Positions 34,919 through 46,742 of a DNA stretch of 64,000 nucleotides are shown here, piece after piece. The stretch comes from Dipodascopsis uninucleata var. uninucleata. Taxonomy: Eukaryota; Ascomycota; Lipomycetes; Lipomycetales; Lipomycetaceae. The translations under genes were made by a program, and so were the position numbers. A model generated the notes under the pieces. That model was not told the DNA's origin, ran no database searches, and saw nothing but the letters and a program-made list of their open reading frames with translations. The first letter of the stretch is position 1. The number at the start of each line of letters is the position of its first letter. The stretch spans positions 620,001 to 684,000 of the forward strand of contig JAJLTO010000007.1 in NCBI GenBank assembly GCA_030568195.1, read 5' to 3'.

Positions 34919-35311
34919 ATGAGCAGAATACTTGGATTCTTAGCAGGCAAGTACTTTCCTATCCGACAATAGCACTCAAGTCATAGCTAGTAATGATATT
35001 AACAAGGATATTTAGGTGTGACCACAGGAAGCAGTATGCTTTATCTCTTTGGTCTAGAGATCAAGAATAACGCAGCGCAGGCATCGCAGATCTTGAAGAA
35101 AACATCTGTTTCACTTGAGCAAGCCCTCAAGCCCAAGGAATACAAGATTACTGAGCCGGTCAAGGTTCAGCAACGATCAGACGTTGGAGAAACAATGAAG
35201 GACCTGTGGAATGAGGAAGTTGTGAAGGGTGCTACTTGGACTCTCAATTTTGATTTCGGAAAATGGACTCGCGAGAGTTTCAACAGTCTCATAAACAAGT
35301 TAGTGAAGTAA
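34919..35311 (+). CDS. MIC12: MICOS complex subunit Mic12
   Basis: Two exons, 34919-34946 and 35016-35311, give 107 residues. The junction restores MSRILGFLAGVTTGSSMLYL, an N-terminal membrane span with the Gly-rich pattern of Mic12/Aim5. A hydrophilic helical region follows (IKNNAAQASQILKKT), then a conserved block TMKDLWNEEVVKGATWTLNFD. Mic12 sits in the mitochondrial inner membrane and couples MICOS subcomplexes at crista junctions. The frame is kept only if the donor is GCAAGT after GCA-G, making this a GC-AG intron of 69 nt with a TATTAAC-like branch site. Reading through the intron would stop soon after. The neighbours on both sides are also mitochondrial. Confidence 0.88.
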
Positions 35312-35777
35312 ACACTACATGAATTGGTTATGGAATTAGCATATTACAGATTAAGGAATTTAAAGGAATTTAATAATATATAATCGATCGATTGTGCAGT
35401 AAAACTGCAATTGCATTGGTTATTTAGATTACGTCTAAATGGTGGATAGAGATTAACAGTTATGGATTGAACCTTTGTATATGATGATATAGAAGATAAA
35501 TATTATCAACTCCAATGCAAAAATACAAAAAAAAAGATTGATTCTAATATGAAGTCCAACTTAAAACACATATTACTAATTATTAAACAAGATTATTATG
35601 ACTCCTTATATTAATCTTTACACCACTTCAATAGCTTTTCAGCATTGTCCCCGATCATTTCAACCAGAATCATAACTGCTATAGTCGACAGATCCTAATT
35701 ATTAGGTCCTGCCTTCAAATTGATCATTCAGCTATATCTGCATGTACTCCAATCTAGTGTCTCCTCGCGAAAAGCAT
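35312..35777. other. Convergent 3' intergenic region
   Basis: About 465 AT-rich bases lie between the stops of MIC12 and the small one-span protein gene. No coding signal. Confidence 0.5.
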
Positions 35778-36020
35778 TTAGATTTGGGAAGCTCTAGCTC
35801 GGCTGAGCATATAATTCCTGATTGCGAAAGTCCATCCAACGAACACTGTAGCACCAGTAGTCCAGAATCCGATAACTTTAGCCATATAAAGTGCTTCTCG
35901 CTTATCGAAACCAAGGTTTGCTGGAATCTTAACCTTTTTCACAACTTGGTCTAAGGATCCACGGCTCGAAATCCGTCCGGCTTGGAGAGCAATGTTTCTC
36001 AAAGTTGGTGAATACTTCAT
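35778..36020 (-). CDS. Small single-span protein, probably mitochondrial inner membrane
   Basis: Single exon for 80 residues. The N-terminal 35 residues are basic with no acids except Asp24 (MKYSPTLRNIALQAGRISSR), like a mitochondrial targeting segment. Residues about 47-67 (KVIGFWTTGATVFVGWTF) form one membrane span, and the tail is Arg-rich. Size and layout are like those of small accessory subunits of respiratory complexes or ATP synthase, but I cannot name the family. The genes on both sides encode mitochondrial proteins. Low-complexity is absent and codon use resembles the neighbours, so I think the gene is real. Confidence 0.65.
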   Translation of the reverse strand: MKYSPTLRNIALQAGRISSRGSLDQVVKKVKIPANLGFDKREALYMAKVIGFWTTGATVFVGWTFAIRNYMLSRARASQI

Positions 36021-36913
36021 TTTGAATATTGTAAATTAACGAAATAATTTGTAAGACAAATAGTAACGACTAACACTTTTATTTATTTGTTGAGTAGAGA
36101 TGTATTTCCTAATCACTAATGTAGTATGATAATGTTGAAAAACTATTCGAATGAAGGTATCTGGCTGTCTATTTAAGCTGATCCAGTCGTGCCATTTTCA
36201 CACGTCTACCGAGATATCTCGCTATTCTGCAATACCACACCACTTTTTAGACCATTTCATACGCATGATACAAACATATTTATTACAGACCCAAAATATA
36301 CCGTGATCTGCCTCCCAAAAAGGATATTCTAAATTCTAATTTTCTATAGGAAAACATCTGCTGGCCGTCTCATACCAAATATAGAGTATTTTCTCGAGGT
36401 GTAGTCTGACGATGTCATGCCACGAGTTAAAAGTGGTGTGACATATCGAGTAGTCAAGTGACGTAACATAAATTTTTAAGGATTTAATGCTGCAAGATCG
36501 CATTAACAGTGTGTATATTATATAATTTATGCAGAATTATGCGTAATAATATCTCTAAGATGACATAATCTTCTATGAGAAACATTTATGTGTGTTTCTA
36601 TCGTAGAGATGGATAGCAGCCAGTTATCAGAATTTTCGACACTAAACAGCCGATGTATGGACACAATTAGCCATAGAGAGTTCTAGGAGGATTGTAGTTA
36701 TCAATTGGCCTATTAGTGTGGTTATGCGATACTAATTGATGCGTGAGTAGTAAGTCAAATCCACCTTTAATCCTTTGAAGTCTATATTTGAAGGTTATAT
36801 AGGAAATTTCAATAGAAAGGAACTATGTAAATACATGTGTAACTTATAGACAAAGCAACATATAGTAAAAATACAAACATGAAGTGCTGAAATATTGACA
36901 CCATAACCGATCT
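36021..36913. other. Intergenic region, no gene seen
   Basis: Nearly 900 AT-rich bases upstream of the small membrane protein gene and downstream of ornithine carbamoyltransferase (both minus strand). No frame of note and no repeat. Confidence 0.5.
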
Positions 36914-37996
36914 TTAATCTTCTAAGACCCCACCCTTAACGACAAAGCCTTCAAGAGCAGCGAGAATAGCGTATACACGGTTCTCTGCCTCGTCAAAAAC
37001 AAGAGAACGCTCAGAGTAGAAGACCTCATCCGATACCTCCTCTGGCTTCCTTGGGAGACAGTGCATGAACTTCCAGTTTTCCTTAGCTCCACCCTGCTGA
37101 GCTAACTCGGAGGTGACCTGAAACCCACTGAACTGTTGCAGGCGAAGCTGCTTCTCTGACTCTTGGCCCATAGAAATCCATGTGTCTGTAACAATAACGT
37201 CAGCATCACGAACTGCAAGTTTTGGATCGTTACAGATCTCGACAGTTGAGCCAGACTCAGATGCAGCCTCCTTGACCTTAGCAAAAACGGCATCATTAAC
37301 TGGATAAGCCTGTGGCGTGGCAATAGAGACATTGATTCCTGACTTGGCACAGGCAGTAGCCAGGTCATTCAGGACATTATTGGCATCGCCAACCCAGGCG
37401 AGCTTTAGGCCCTTGATCTCCTGAAAGGCTTCTTTGATAGTCAATATGTCAGCAATGGCCTGGAGAGGATGATATGTGTCACATAGAGCGTTAATGACGG
37501 GAACGGAGGAGGCCTCAGCTAGACCAAGGATATCAGAATGAGGACCGACGCGAGCAACAATACAGGAAGTCATTGACGATATGACACGTGAAGTGTCATA
37601 AAGAGTCTCATTGACACCGAGCTGGATGTCTTCTTTTCCAAGGAACATGGGATGGCCGCCGAGGTAATTTACAGCTACTTCCGTAGAGACGCGTGTACGT
37701 GTACTCCGCTTAGAAAATAGCATAGCAACGGTGTGGCCTAGAAGGGGTTGGTAGTCGGTTTCGGTTGTGAAAGAGTCCTGCTTTATCAGTTTTCGGTAAA
37801 ATGCAGCCTTTTCAAGCAGATATGCAAATTCTTTAGGAGTCAGTTCGTTTATTGAAAGCAGATGTCGGGGACTTCGGCCAGTTGACAGCGTAGCCATTCC
37901 ATTTGAAGTTCGAACCGAAGCTGATATTCTTCCGGAGCGAGCACCGGCCGCGAGTGCTTTCATTGAGGACTTCAGTGCCGCCATTGTTTGGAACAC
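36914..37996 (-). CDS. ARG3: Ornithine carbamoyltransferase, mitochondrial form
   Basis: Single exon for 360 residues. Residues 1-35 are rich in Ala, Ser, Arg and Lys with no acids, a clear mitochondrial presequence that the cytosolic S. cerevisiae enzyme lacks. The carbamoyl-phosphate motif SKRSTRTR is at residues 95-102, HPLQ at 176-179, the ornithine-binding DTWISMGQE at 271-279 and HCLP with the catalytic Cys at 312-315. The enzyme makes citrulline from ornithine and carbamoyl phosphate for arginine synthesis. A second Met at residue 5 is an equally possible start and changes nothing in the signal. Its location means citrulline must leave the mitochondrion, as in filamentous fungi and animals. 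Confidence 0.96.
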   Translation of the reverse strand: MFQTMAALKSSMKALAAGARSGRISASVRTSNGMATLSTGRSPRHLLSINELTPKEFAYLLEKAAFYRKLIKQDSFTTETDYQPLLGHTVAMLFSKRSTRTRVSTEVAVNYLGGHPMFLGKEDIQLGVNETLYDTSRVISSMTSCIVARVGPHSDILGLAEASSVPVINALCDTYHPLQAIADILTIKEAFQEIKGLKLAWVGDANNVLNDLATACAKSGINVSIATPQAYPVNDAVFAKVKEAASESGSTVEICNDPKLAVRDADVIVTDTWISMGQESEKQLRLQQFSGFQVTSELAQQGGAKENWKFMHCLPRKPEEVSDEVFYSERSLVFDEAENRVYAILAALEGFVVKGGVLED

Positions 37997-39992
37997 TCAG
38001 CGGAATGTGGGAGTTGAAGCAGCGAAGTAATCCACAGTTTCAATTGCACGTTGAGAGACAAGTTTTGTCGGACAATTTCAGAAGCAGTAGTAGAGTATTG
38101 GAGCTTTTAGCTAGTAACTATGAACGATACTACGCTTTATTCAGAGCGGATTTATATTATTATTATTATGCTGCTAAAAGAGAAGTAAATATACGTTACT
38201 GTAATTTTTTTTCGAATTAGCAAGGTGTATTTCAGTGCGTATACACGACAAAGCGTAACACAAAATATTTTTATTTGACTCATATAATCAGCTGTATTAG
38301 TCAGGAACACGCTTCATGATGATGTAATATCCATCTATGCGTCCCGATTAGTTGATATTTTATTTGATATTTACGTCCAATCGGCTATAGTCTTACTATA
38401 TGAAGATAATTTCCGTGAGATGCTTTACTCCTCTTTTAGTCATTTACGGATTCAATGGAATTAATAAATATCTGGCTATTTTGTACTGTTTTGGTTATAT
38501 TTCTGGCCCATTATCGTACATTTTGCTACTGCAAATATCAATTTCTATGGGCTTATTTTAGTTCACCGAAATATATAGTCCCGCATGTAGAACGCAAAAT
38601 AACACAAAATACTTAAATATTACACTCAATTTTCCGATATCCACTCAACCTCTGATTCCGATGGAGCTTTCAAATCAGGTACACGTGATCGATCATGTTA
38701 CTCAGTTTTAAGAATAACCGTTTTACATGGGTTGAGGGTTTGGATAGTGTGAACATATTGTATCTAAGGTGCCGTGCCTGGGCTGCCAAAATAAGTGGCG
38801 GTTGCTGTGAGTTGAATTATGTTGAGTAACAGAGTGACGGACAGCATGACTTGATTCCTGCTGATCGCAATAATTTGCACGTTTGAGGTTGTACAAAAGC
38901 AAGTTGTGATCCGTAAAGTGGGGCAGGACGTGGAAATTATTCGGTGTCGACTCGACATTTATATATATGCGGAGAAAGGTCATAAGATTGATAAATAGCA
39001 GTTATATTCTAAGATAGTTTTGAGTAATTGTGCTATTTTATACATGCTGAGAGCACGACGTATAGAATTAAAACAGAGCAAAAAGGGGTCCAGGAGGCTG
39101 TTTCTAGTGAGTTTCAGCATCAATGAATCCAGAAAATGGTCTACAGTATGGTTGCGCTGCCATTTGTTCTTGTAATGGTAAAACTGGCACTATTCTACTA
39201 CACAATCTAGTTGTTCAGACTAAAATAAAGGAACTGACACATAATATGCACAGTACTTGACTACAGTCGATAATGGATTGACTAAGTGTGATCTACCAAT
39301 GCCTAGCAGCTGTTCTACACCTATATACCAATAAGCCTTACCAGTAGAATCTATAGTCGTGAGTCTAGCTCAGCAGATGCATGAATTCATTATAGAAGAA
39401 CAGTATATATACCGGCTTGAAATCTAGGCAGCACCAGATCCTTTATTATTTGCTGTACAACTAGCCGTACCACTCTAGATCCAGACGCTATCTCTCACTG
39501 TAGAATTTTGCTCTCGCCAGCGGTCTCTCTCGCCCTATAAAAGTCATATGCTTTGAACTAGGCGAGCTTTTTGTTTTGGCTCTCCAGCACTCTGCTTGAT
39601 TTGCGTCATCGATACAATTAAACCCTAATCCAGACATAGACAGCATATCGCCATCTGCCGCGAAGATTTTCTGCTCTTTTCTGGATAAAACGAGTTGTGG
39701 ACTTCTAATTCTTTTGCTGGCATAGCAATTTTTTCTAGAAATCTTCCTTTTTTTCTTTCCTCTGTATATACATATATATATATCCACATATATAGAGAGC
39801 GGTGGAAAGCACTAGTTCGTCCCAGGTACTTATTCTGCAAGACTCAGCTGGATCGGCTACACATATTTTAATAGGCATTTTACGTGGCACTTAGCAGACT
39901 TCCCACGTTAGCATTTCGCACTTGATAATAACACTGGATCGTATCTATAGCTCATAGCAGCAATATTTTCTGCATTCCTCAATCCTCTATTA
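37997..39992. other. Intergenic stretch of 2.0 kb, no gene recognised
   Basis: The region separates the divergent ornithine carbamoyltransferase and Tag1-like genes. AT-rich, with short frames only; the last 500 bases (CT-rich, TATATA near 39770) are the probable promoter of the Tag1-like gene. Confidence 0.45.
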
Positions 39993-42757
39993 ATGGCAAA
40001 GCAGTCTGACGAGCTGGGCAGTGGTCTAGACGGCGAGTCCGTGGATGCGCGCACTCCGTTGATGATCGATATGCCGGCGGAAGCTCCTCCGCCTTACTCA
40101 GCTTCATCACCAAAGACCCCCGATGAGCAGTCGCGACTCCTTGTGCGGACTCCATTTTCTCCCGAATACTATGACGAATATGATGCGGATTCATACTTCG
40201 GTATCCCTGTCAGACGAAAGCGCCCTCTTTTCATACGGATAGTGAAGGCTCTCAAGTGGCCAGCTATTACTGCCCTTGTTCTGGGCTTCATTACTCTAAT
40301 TACAGTATTGGCTGTCCAGATCGTCGAAGTAAATGCCCCTGCAACTTATGTTCGACAGGCTCTAAATCTCAATATTACATCTATTTCAGTTGAGGACTTA
40401 TCTAGAGAAGGTGTAAAGTCTAGAGTACAGGGTGAGATTTCTTTCGATTCATCCAAGGTTGATGATTCCCTCACTAGAAATCTTGGCCGCTTTGCGACCT
40501 CTATCATGCGCAAGGCGGAAGTTAAGGAAACTTATCTTTACATTGCAAGGGTTGAAAGCGAGTCGAATAGAAAGGTTATTGGTCGCGCGTCTATCCCTAA
40601 CATTGTTGTCGATATCAGAGATAAACATGTTACCCCCATTGATTTTGTTAGCAATGTGGAGGATATTGCGTCTGTACAGGAGATCGCCAAGTTAGTCGAG
40701 CAGTATCTTCAAGGCCATCTTCAGGGTGCTTTGTTCCGTGGTGATGCCGATATCACCATTCGCTCTGGTATTCTTCCTCTGGGCACGCATCATGTATCAC
40801 ACGAAGTGAAGCTTACAGGTACGAATTTACTTTCTAATGTCATTGAGCTTGATCTTTTGTTTTCGATCTTCGGCCAGGCTGTTGTGCACTCTGAGCCATC
40901 GATCTTTGACTTGTCTGTTGGACCAGTTGAGGTCTATGGGCTAATTCCACCGGCCAAGACTGCTATTGAAGTGCAAGAGGTTTATGTTCTTTGATTTAGG
41001 TTGTTTGCATTTTAGATATATAATGTAGAATTAGTTGGTTTTTTTTGTTGTTGGTGATACAGTCGATACTTCGATAACGAATATTTGCGTGACGGTTATT
41101 ATCTAATTGTCATGTATCGATTATTTTGTGAGGATTACTTATACCTTATTTATTTTTGAAATACAGAATAGCATGTAATAGAGGGGATTAAAATATGTTA
41201 ATATAGTCTTAAAAAGCTGACCGATTGTTTCCTTTTTCTCATCTAGCTGGCACGGGTTCAACCATACCCTTCTCTGTATCTGAATTTTCTTTTTCAGAGC
41301 TGCGCGGTCGTTCCGGTATTCAGGTTCTCGTGGTTGCCGCAGCCAAAAATCCATATCCGATCCATATTAGTTTACCTGCTTTAGAGTGGGTGGTCGAAGC
41401 GCCTGCCTGCGACCCGAAAAATTTAGTCGAGCTTGCCGTTGCCCATACTGACCCTCTTCTTGTTCAACCGAATGCTAGTGTCAAGTTGAAAGTAGTGTCA
41501 AAGATTTCCGATCTACCGGAACCCTTTATTCATTCGTGTCCAGGTTCTGGCTCTGAATCGTCTGCTATGGACCAGTACATGCGAAAATATTTGGCTGGTG
41601 ACAAAATTACACTATATGTTCATGGTCGCCCAGCTCAAGTAATTCCTGACTTCCCTCCATGGGTGGCAGACATTCTTGCTGCTGTATCTATTCCGGTTCC
41701 TGTACCTGGAAGAAAAAGTGGAGGTGATAACGATGGTACTGGCGGTATCTTGAAGTCATATGGTCTCTCTCGTGTTAAGATTACTATGCCCTCTCGTGGT
41801 CCTGGTGAGAATCCAGGCGCTTGGCCACGTATTTCGGCTCTGGTTCATGCTGTAATCAGCTTGCCTCCTGAGCTTGATTTCAATATTGATGTGAATAAAT
41901 TACGAGGGCTTTCTGATATGATCTATGAAGGTGATAAATTCGGTGTTCTGAATATAGATGAATGGATTCCATCTACTAGTTACTATACGCCCGAAGGTTA
42001 TATTCAGGTGGTTGCTGAAATTGCAGATATGCCATTGGAAATTACAGATCAAGTAGTTTTCAAGAAAATTGTGCAAAAGATGTTTTTTATGGGAGAAGTC
42101 AATGTTGATGTTGATGGTACAATTGATGTACAGCTTGGTACACCTGTGGGATATTTTGCTATTAGGAATATACCTGCTAAGGGTACTGTTGCATTGAGAG
42201 GATTCCCAGCGATTACAGAGTTAGCTGGTATGAAGCATATCAATGATTTATGGTACAATTTTATGGAGCTTTATCACGGTTCTAAAGGCTATGTTTCAGG
42301 TCATTATGAGATAAGCGTATCGCGGGACCGGAGTGGGTCAATAATTGAGACGTCGCAAAGCAGCAGAGCCCAATCGTTGGGACGATATAGCTCTTTTCGC
42401 AATTTTTTAAATTCTGACGAAGATCGTGTGTCCATCTATGTTCCGCTATTGAGTTTATATATTGTCGATGTCGGCAAAGGTTTAAGATTGGGAAATCTTT
42501 TGTTACAGAATGTTGTTCTGACGTTCTCTTCAAATTCAGACAACTTTTTTATAGACATATCAAAATCGGGCTGGACATCAGTTGTTTTTGATCGTGGTTG
42601 CTATGAGAATAATGGGAAGAAGATGTTAATGGACATGTTTATGAATGAGAACACTGGTATTGCGATTATTGGTCATGATGCTTCTGTTCCATCTCAGCCA
42701 GAAGTTTCAAATGTTATCGATGGAATGATTTTTACGCTTCCCAATTCAATTAAATAA
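39993..42757 (+). CDS. Tag1-like vacuolar membrane protein with LEA-type luminal domains (DUF3712)
   Basis: Two coding blocks belong together. The first (39993-40991) has a cytosolic tail with a PPPY motif (residues 33-36), a membrane span at residues about 89-111 and the start of a large luminal region. The second (41247-42757) continues it (GTGSTIPFSVSEF to the stop). The pattern matches S. cerevisiae YLR173W/Tag1, which acts at the vacuole to end autophagy, and fungal DUF3712 proteins. The acceptor at 41246 is strong (CTGAC branch, T-rich tract, CTAG) but needs a phase-1 donor. The only good one I find is GTACGA at 40819, giving 778 residues but discarding 57 coding-looking codons. Donors near 40980 are all phase 0. 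The exon 1 end is therefore unsettled; intron retention would give a 333-residue form. Confidence 0.78.
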
Positions 42758-43373
42758 TTTCATGACCTCCACACATATTATATATTTCTTTATATGTTTT
42801 TGTGTCGATTTGTTTTTATATTCATCAATTTAACGAGGTTTTTATTCCAGGTCTTCACTATCTCTAATCTGCAAGAAGGGTGAATTGCATTTTATTCAAC
42901 TTACTTTTAACTAAATAAGTATGAATAAGTCAATCTTCATAAAGTTAGACTAACATCACTTATTTTGGAAGACGCTGTCTAACTATGTTTTAATTATGGT
43001 TATTGATTTTATTTGGCGCAGGAGTGGTTTTATGCGATGAAAGAGAAAGTGTTAGGATTTATAGTATTATGCGCATGTGAAATGAATCTCGCATTTACTT
43101 CAAAATAGATAAATGGTGGTGTCTATACTTAAACTCTTTTTATTCTGTTCGTGTATTTAATTTCTTATGGTTTTTTTATCTCTTCATTCTTAGCTATTGC
43201 TCCGCCCACTAGCTAGTTGCATTTTTATAGCGATGTAAACTTTTTGACATTTTAATTTTCTTCTAATAGCACTTATAATTCATAATTTTATCGAATCAAA
43301 TATTATTATTCCAAATTTTTCCTAATGTATTATCATGCCCTGTTGAGACGTCTTATGCGGTGGGCAATTTTTT
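42758..43373. other. Convergent 3' intergenic region
   Basis: About 615 AT-rich bases between the Tag1-like and Csm3 genes, which converge. No gene or notable repeat. Confidence 0.5.
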
Positions 43374-44265
43374 TTAAGCACTATATTGTTCTTCGTCATC
43401 ATCTGAGAAAAAGAGTCTGTTAGATTTTAGTGCAACATTTTCCTTTGACGACATATACTTTTGTCTATTCTCAAGAGCCTGTGCGGCTGCGACTTTGGCA
43501 CGTTTTTCAATTGCAGCTCTATTCATTTCTTCGAGCCCTTTCATGAAATCATCGTCTTCGTCACCGTTGTCTTCGACCTCTCCATGCTCATTGTCATCAG
43601 CAACCAGAAAGTCAGATCCATCGTCATAATGGAGACCAGCGTGATCTCTATCTTCATCCTCCTCAAAATCTAAAATCTTGTCTCGTTCAAAATCTTCTTC
43701 TCTTACTACCGGCTTCCATTCATCTATCCATTCCTTTCTCGTGAATCTCAATTGTCGGGCATGGCCAAGCTTCTCAACTTGACCAAGTATATCTATAAAT
43801 CGCATTTTTGGAAACAACTCATGACCCCACAGTTGATAACGCTCCAGTAATCGCTCGAGATATTCGTACTATTCATTAAAAGTATGTTAGTCTGCCATGG
43901 TTATATAAAGGGTTTCTCTCATACTTCATGACCCTTTCCTCGGAAAGCAATAGGTTTCTTATGAAAAGTCTTCACTTTAATCAGACCTTGGGGCGCCAGT
44001 AGTCTAGGTTAGATTTAGTTTCGTTAGATCCTGATCAGTCATTATCATCTAGAACAATATTTTCATACCTAGGCACGTCTAGCTTGGGCCGGCTGACTGT
44101 TTGACGTATGACGACTTCTTCATCAACTCCTAAATCAATGGCAGGTTCAACTATATTATTGCTTGTAACCGTGGCACCTTGCTTGTCCTCTGGCGACCGT
44201 TCACGATCAGCGTCATACCCTTGCCTGTAGTCAAATAGTGATTCGTCGTCTAGATATTGTTCCAT
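43374..44265 (-). CDS. CSM3: Replication fork protection factor Csm3/Swi3 (TIPIN family)
   Basis: Three exons, 44069-44265, 43925-44003 and 43374-43868, give 256 residues. Residues 1-65 are an acidic N-terminus. Residues about 66-145 are the Swi3 domain: LLAPQGLIKVKTFHKK, FRGKGHEYEYLERLLERYQLWGHELFPKMRFIDIL and an RKEWIDEW end, all typical. The C-terminus is acidic (GDEDDDFMKGLEEM). Csm3 pairs with Tof1/Swi1/Timeless at replication forks to hold the polymerase and helicase together and to signal the S-phase checkpoint. Both introns lie at or within the Swi3 domain and keep the frame. It is divergent from the complex I 21-kDa gene. Confidence 0.93.
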
Positions 44266-44758
44266 TTTAACAAGTATCAGCACAATCCCTAAATAACGAC
44301 TCGACTTCTGGCTTTCAGCCGACTAAGCAAATGTGTGCATATACTTCTTCACTGCAGTCTATTTACTGCTCCACGAATGTGCAAAATGTCTCTACATTGA
44401 CGTGTATTACCATTTGCAATAGCACGCGTATACAGGGTAACATTTGAGTGACATTACCCTACCTTTTGTATCTGATGTTAGGGTGTGAATTCGACATTCG
44501 TCGGCCAATCAAAGTTGATATGAAAAACGATGATTTCTCTTTCAAGAAAACTGAGGGAACGCATTCAAATTTAAGACTCTTTCTATCTTCGGTTGTAAGC
44601 AGGAAAGAAAGCACTCTAGACTACTAACCTTACGTCACATTGTGTATTATACCGTGTCAATAGCTGATACACGTGTAGGAGTATATCCTGGACGAGTTAC
44701 AGCGGAAGGGATTCATATAAACGAATCAGGTTGAGAAAATTTTAGCAAACATATCGAA
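44266..44758. promoter_or_regulatory. Divergent intergenic region, CSM3 and complex I 21-kDa subunit
   Basis: The 493 bases between two start codons on opposite strands hold both promoters. An ACGCG-like box was looked for as an S-phase MBF site for CSM3, but only a lone CACGCG (near 44422) was seen, which is weak evidence. Confidence 0.4.
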
Positions 44759-45581
44759 ATGTCACAAGAATTACCGGTTCCTCAAGGTCCTTATCCTGTA
44801 AGTTAACGGATTTAAGCAGATTTGCATTGTCATGCGATGGATGAAAGTTGGAAAGCTATTTTAATGAGCAGTGATAGTATTGTATTGTTGGCCTTTGTAT
44901 GAGAAATGAAGGTCACCATGACGAATATCATACCATTAGTACATACATGTTCGTACTGTACCTGAGGTGGTCAATAATTCAATCTCAAGCGGGAACTGAA
45001 TGAAGTTATGATAAAGAAATTATCATAATAATGTGCAATTAACTAACACGTAATTTATATAATTGTAGTTAATTGATGCGGACCCTCACTTTTCAAGAGT
45101 AGTTCGATACTTTCGATTCTCGGACTATCTGTACATTGGTGCTTTCACTGCCTCTGGGCCTCTTTTGGTTGGATTGATGGAATATGGACCATATTTTAAG
45201 GTCGCTAAATCAGTTCCAGAGATATGCCAAGCATTTTTGCACACAATTAAGCAGAAACAGACTATGTTTGGTGCTAAGCCATCATTGATTTTTGGATTCT
45301 TGGGCGGTTTCTTTTATGCTTACAACAGAAGCTCGGCTCGATTCTTCGGTTTAACTGAAAACGAGGCTGAAGTTAAGCAGGACCGCAAGGAAATGCGCAA
45401 GCGTGCTCGTGAGGGATTACCGCTTTATGGAAGCTCTGTTCTCCCAGAGCATCTTCAAGAGCTGTCGGCCAGGTACTCTCGCATGGCTCAGTTTAAGTTA
45501 CCAATCATTCCATATTTCAACGTTGTGAATCACAACTACCATGGAGTTGATACTTCAAAGTACTATCCTAATGATAGCTAA
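44759..45581 (+). CDS. NADH:ubiquinone oxidoreductase (complex I) 21-kDa subunit
   Basis: Two exons, 44759-44797 and 45069-45581, give 183 residues. Exon 1 encodes only MSQELPVPQGPYP. Exon 2 begins LIDADPHFSRVVRYFRFSDY, the conserved N-terminal block of the fungal 21-kDa subunit (NUXM of Yarrowia). Two membrane spans follow (YIGAFTASGPLLVGLM and LIFGFLGGFFYAY), then the C-terminal family domain with GLPLYG and the final YHGVDTSKYY. It is an accessory subunit of the proton-pumping NADH dehydrogenase in the mitochondrial inner membrane. Its presence shows that this yeast has complex I, unlike S. cerevisiae and S. pombe. The intron is 271 nt. Confidence 0.92.
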
Positions 45582-46742
45582 ACAATGAACGGGCAACTCT
45601 GAATTCTTTTATTCTAATTATTGTTTACGCGATTTGTCATTTTCATTATGGTACTTTATAATAAACACTTTATATAAATATAGACATGATACTATCAAGT
45701 ATTTTGATCATTTTTTTATCGTCAAGCAAGTTTAAACACAAGACAGTCAGTCAGCCATATATAATGATGAAGAGTATTTGACTTCTAACCTCCGATTGGC
45801 ACAGTGAATTAGTATATTCATTTCAAGCATCACTGTCTATTCTTAAGATTAGCGTAAGCCATACCCCAACTTGAACGTAGGAACTGGACTACTTCGTCCG
45901 AATAAACTAATATCAAACTCTAGGTAAGGGAAAAGTTGAACTAATTACAGTGGTAGATGTCGTCTAGCTGTTAATACGATTAAGCATATAGACTATTGTT
46001 AAGAGATGATCGCCTATCGCTTAAAAAGACGAGAATACTTCAAAATTTCGAAAAACGTAGTAATATACGCTGTGCATGCATATAAGGAAACGAACAAAAA
46101 AAAATATCTGTAACATAGGACACAAAAGAAGAATATTATATTCTGAAACTGAATTATAAACTGATTGGAGCAAAGCACAGATAAAACAAGGTCATCTCGA
46201 GAGATTATCCTACTACAATTTTTTCTTTCTTACTGTTTGCTATTACCTAGATTTCACTTGACAATCTGATAATCCAATAGTCCTATATTCCTTCAACTTT
46301 CTTTGTCAGAAAATCTATTCAAATAATTAGAAATAAAATGATTTAGATTCGTCTAATCGACAAGATCTTTTTAAAAATAAAAAGTATTAATAGCAGCATC
46401 ATATATATCAATTGTTATAGGAAAAATAAAAATAAATAATAATAATAAGGGAATTTTAAAGATTTAAAAGATGAAAAGAGATGAAAAAGAATGGACTAGA
46501 CACCAAGCAAAATTCATAAAGACAAAAGATCGTAATACACTTTAAAACGGAAGAAATGTAAAACAAATTTAGAAAATTGGCCCAAAGCAGTCTCTCTGAA
46601 ATAAGTTAAAAATAATAAAATCAATATTAACAAACAGATATAAGAATAAGAATAATAAAACTTTTCTTTTTCAAAGCGCCCGAACCGGAAACAAAACATA
46701 TGAAACAAGCCTTTAGGGACGACTAAGCCGACAAAAGACCAT
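45582..46742. other. Convergent 3' intergenic region of 1.2 kb
   Basis: Long AT-rich spacer between the complex I gene and the three-RRM gene, which converge. A-rich on the plus strand near 46370-46640, consistent with a long 3' UTR of the RRM gene. No coding signal. Confidence 0.5.
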
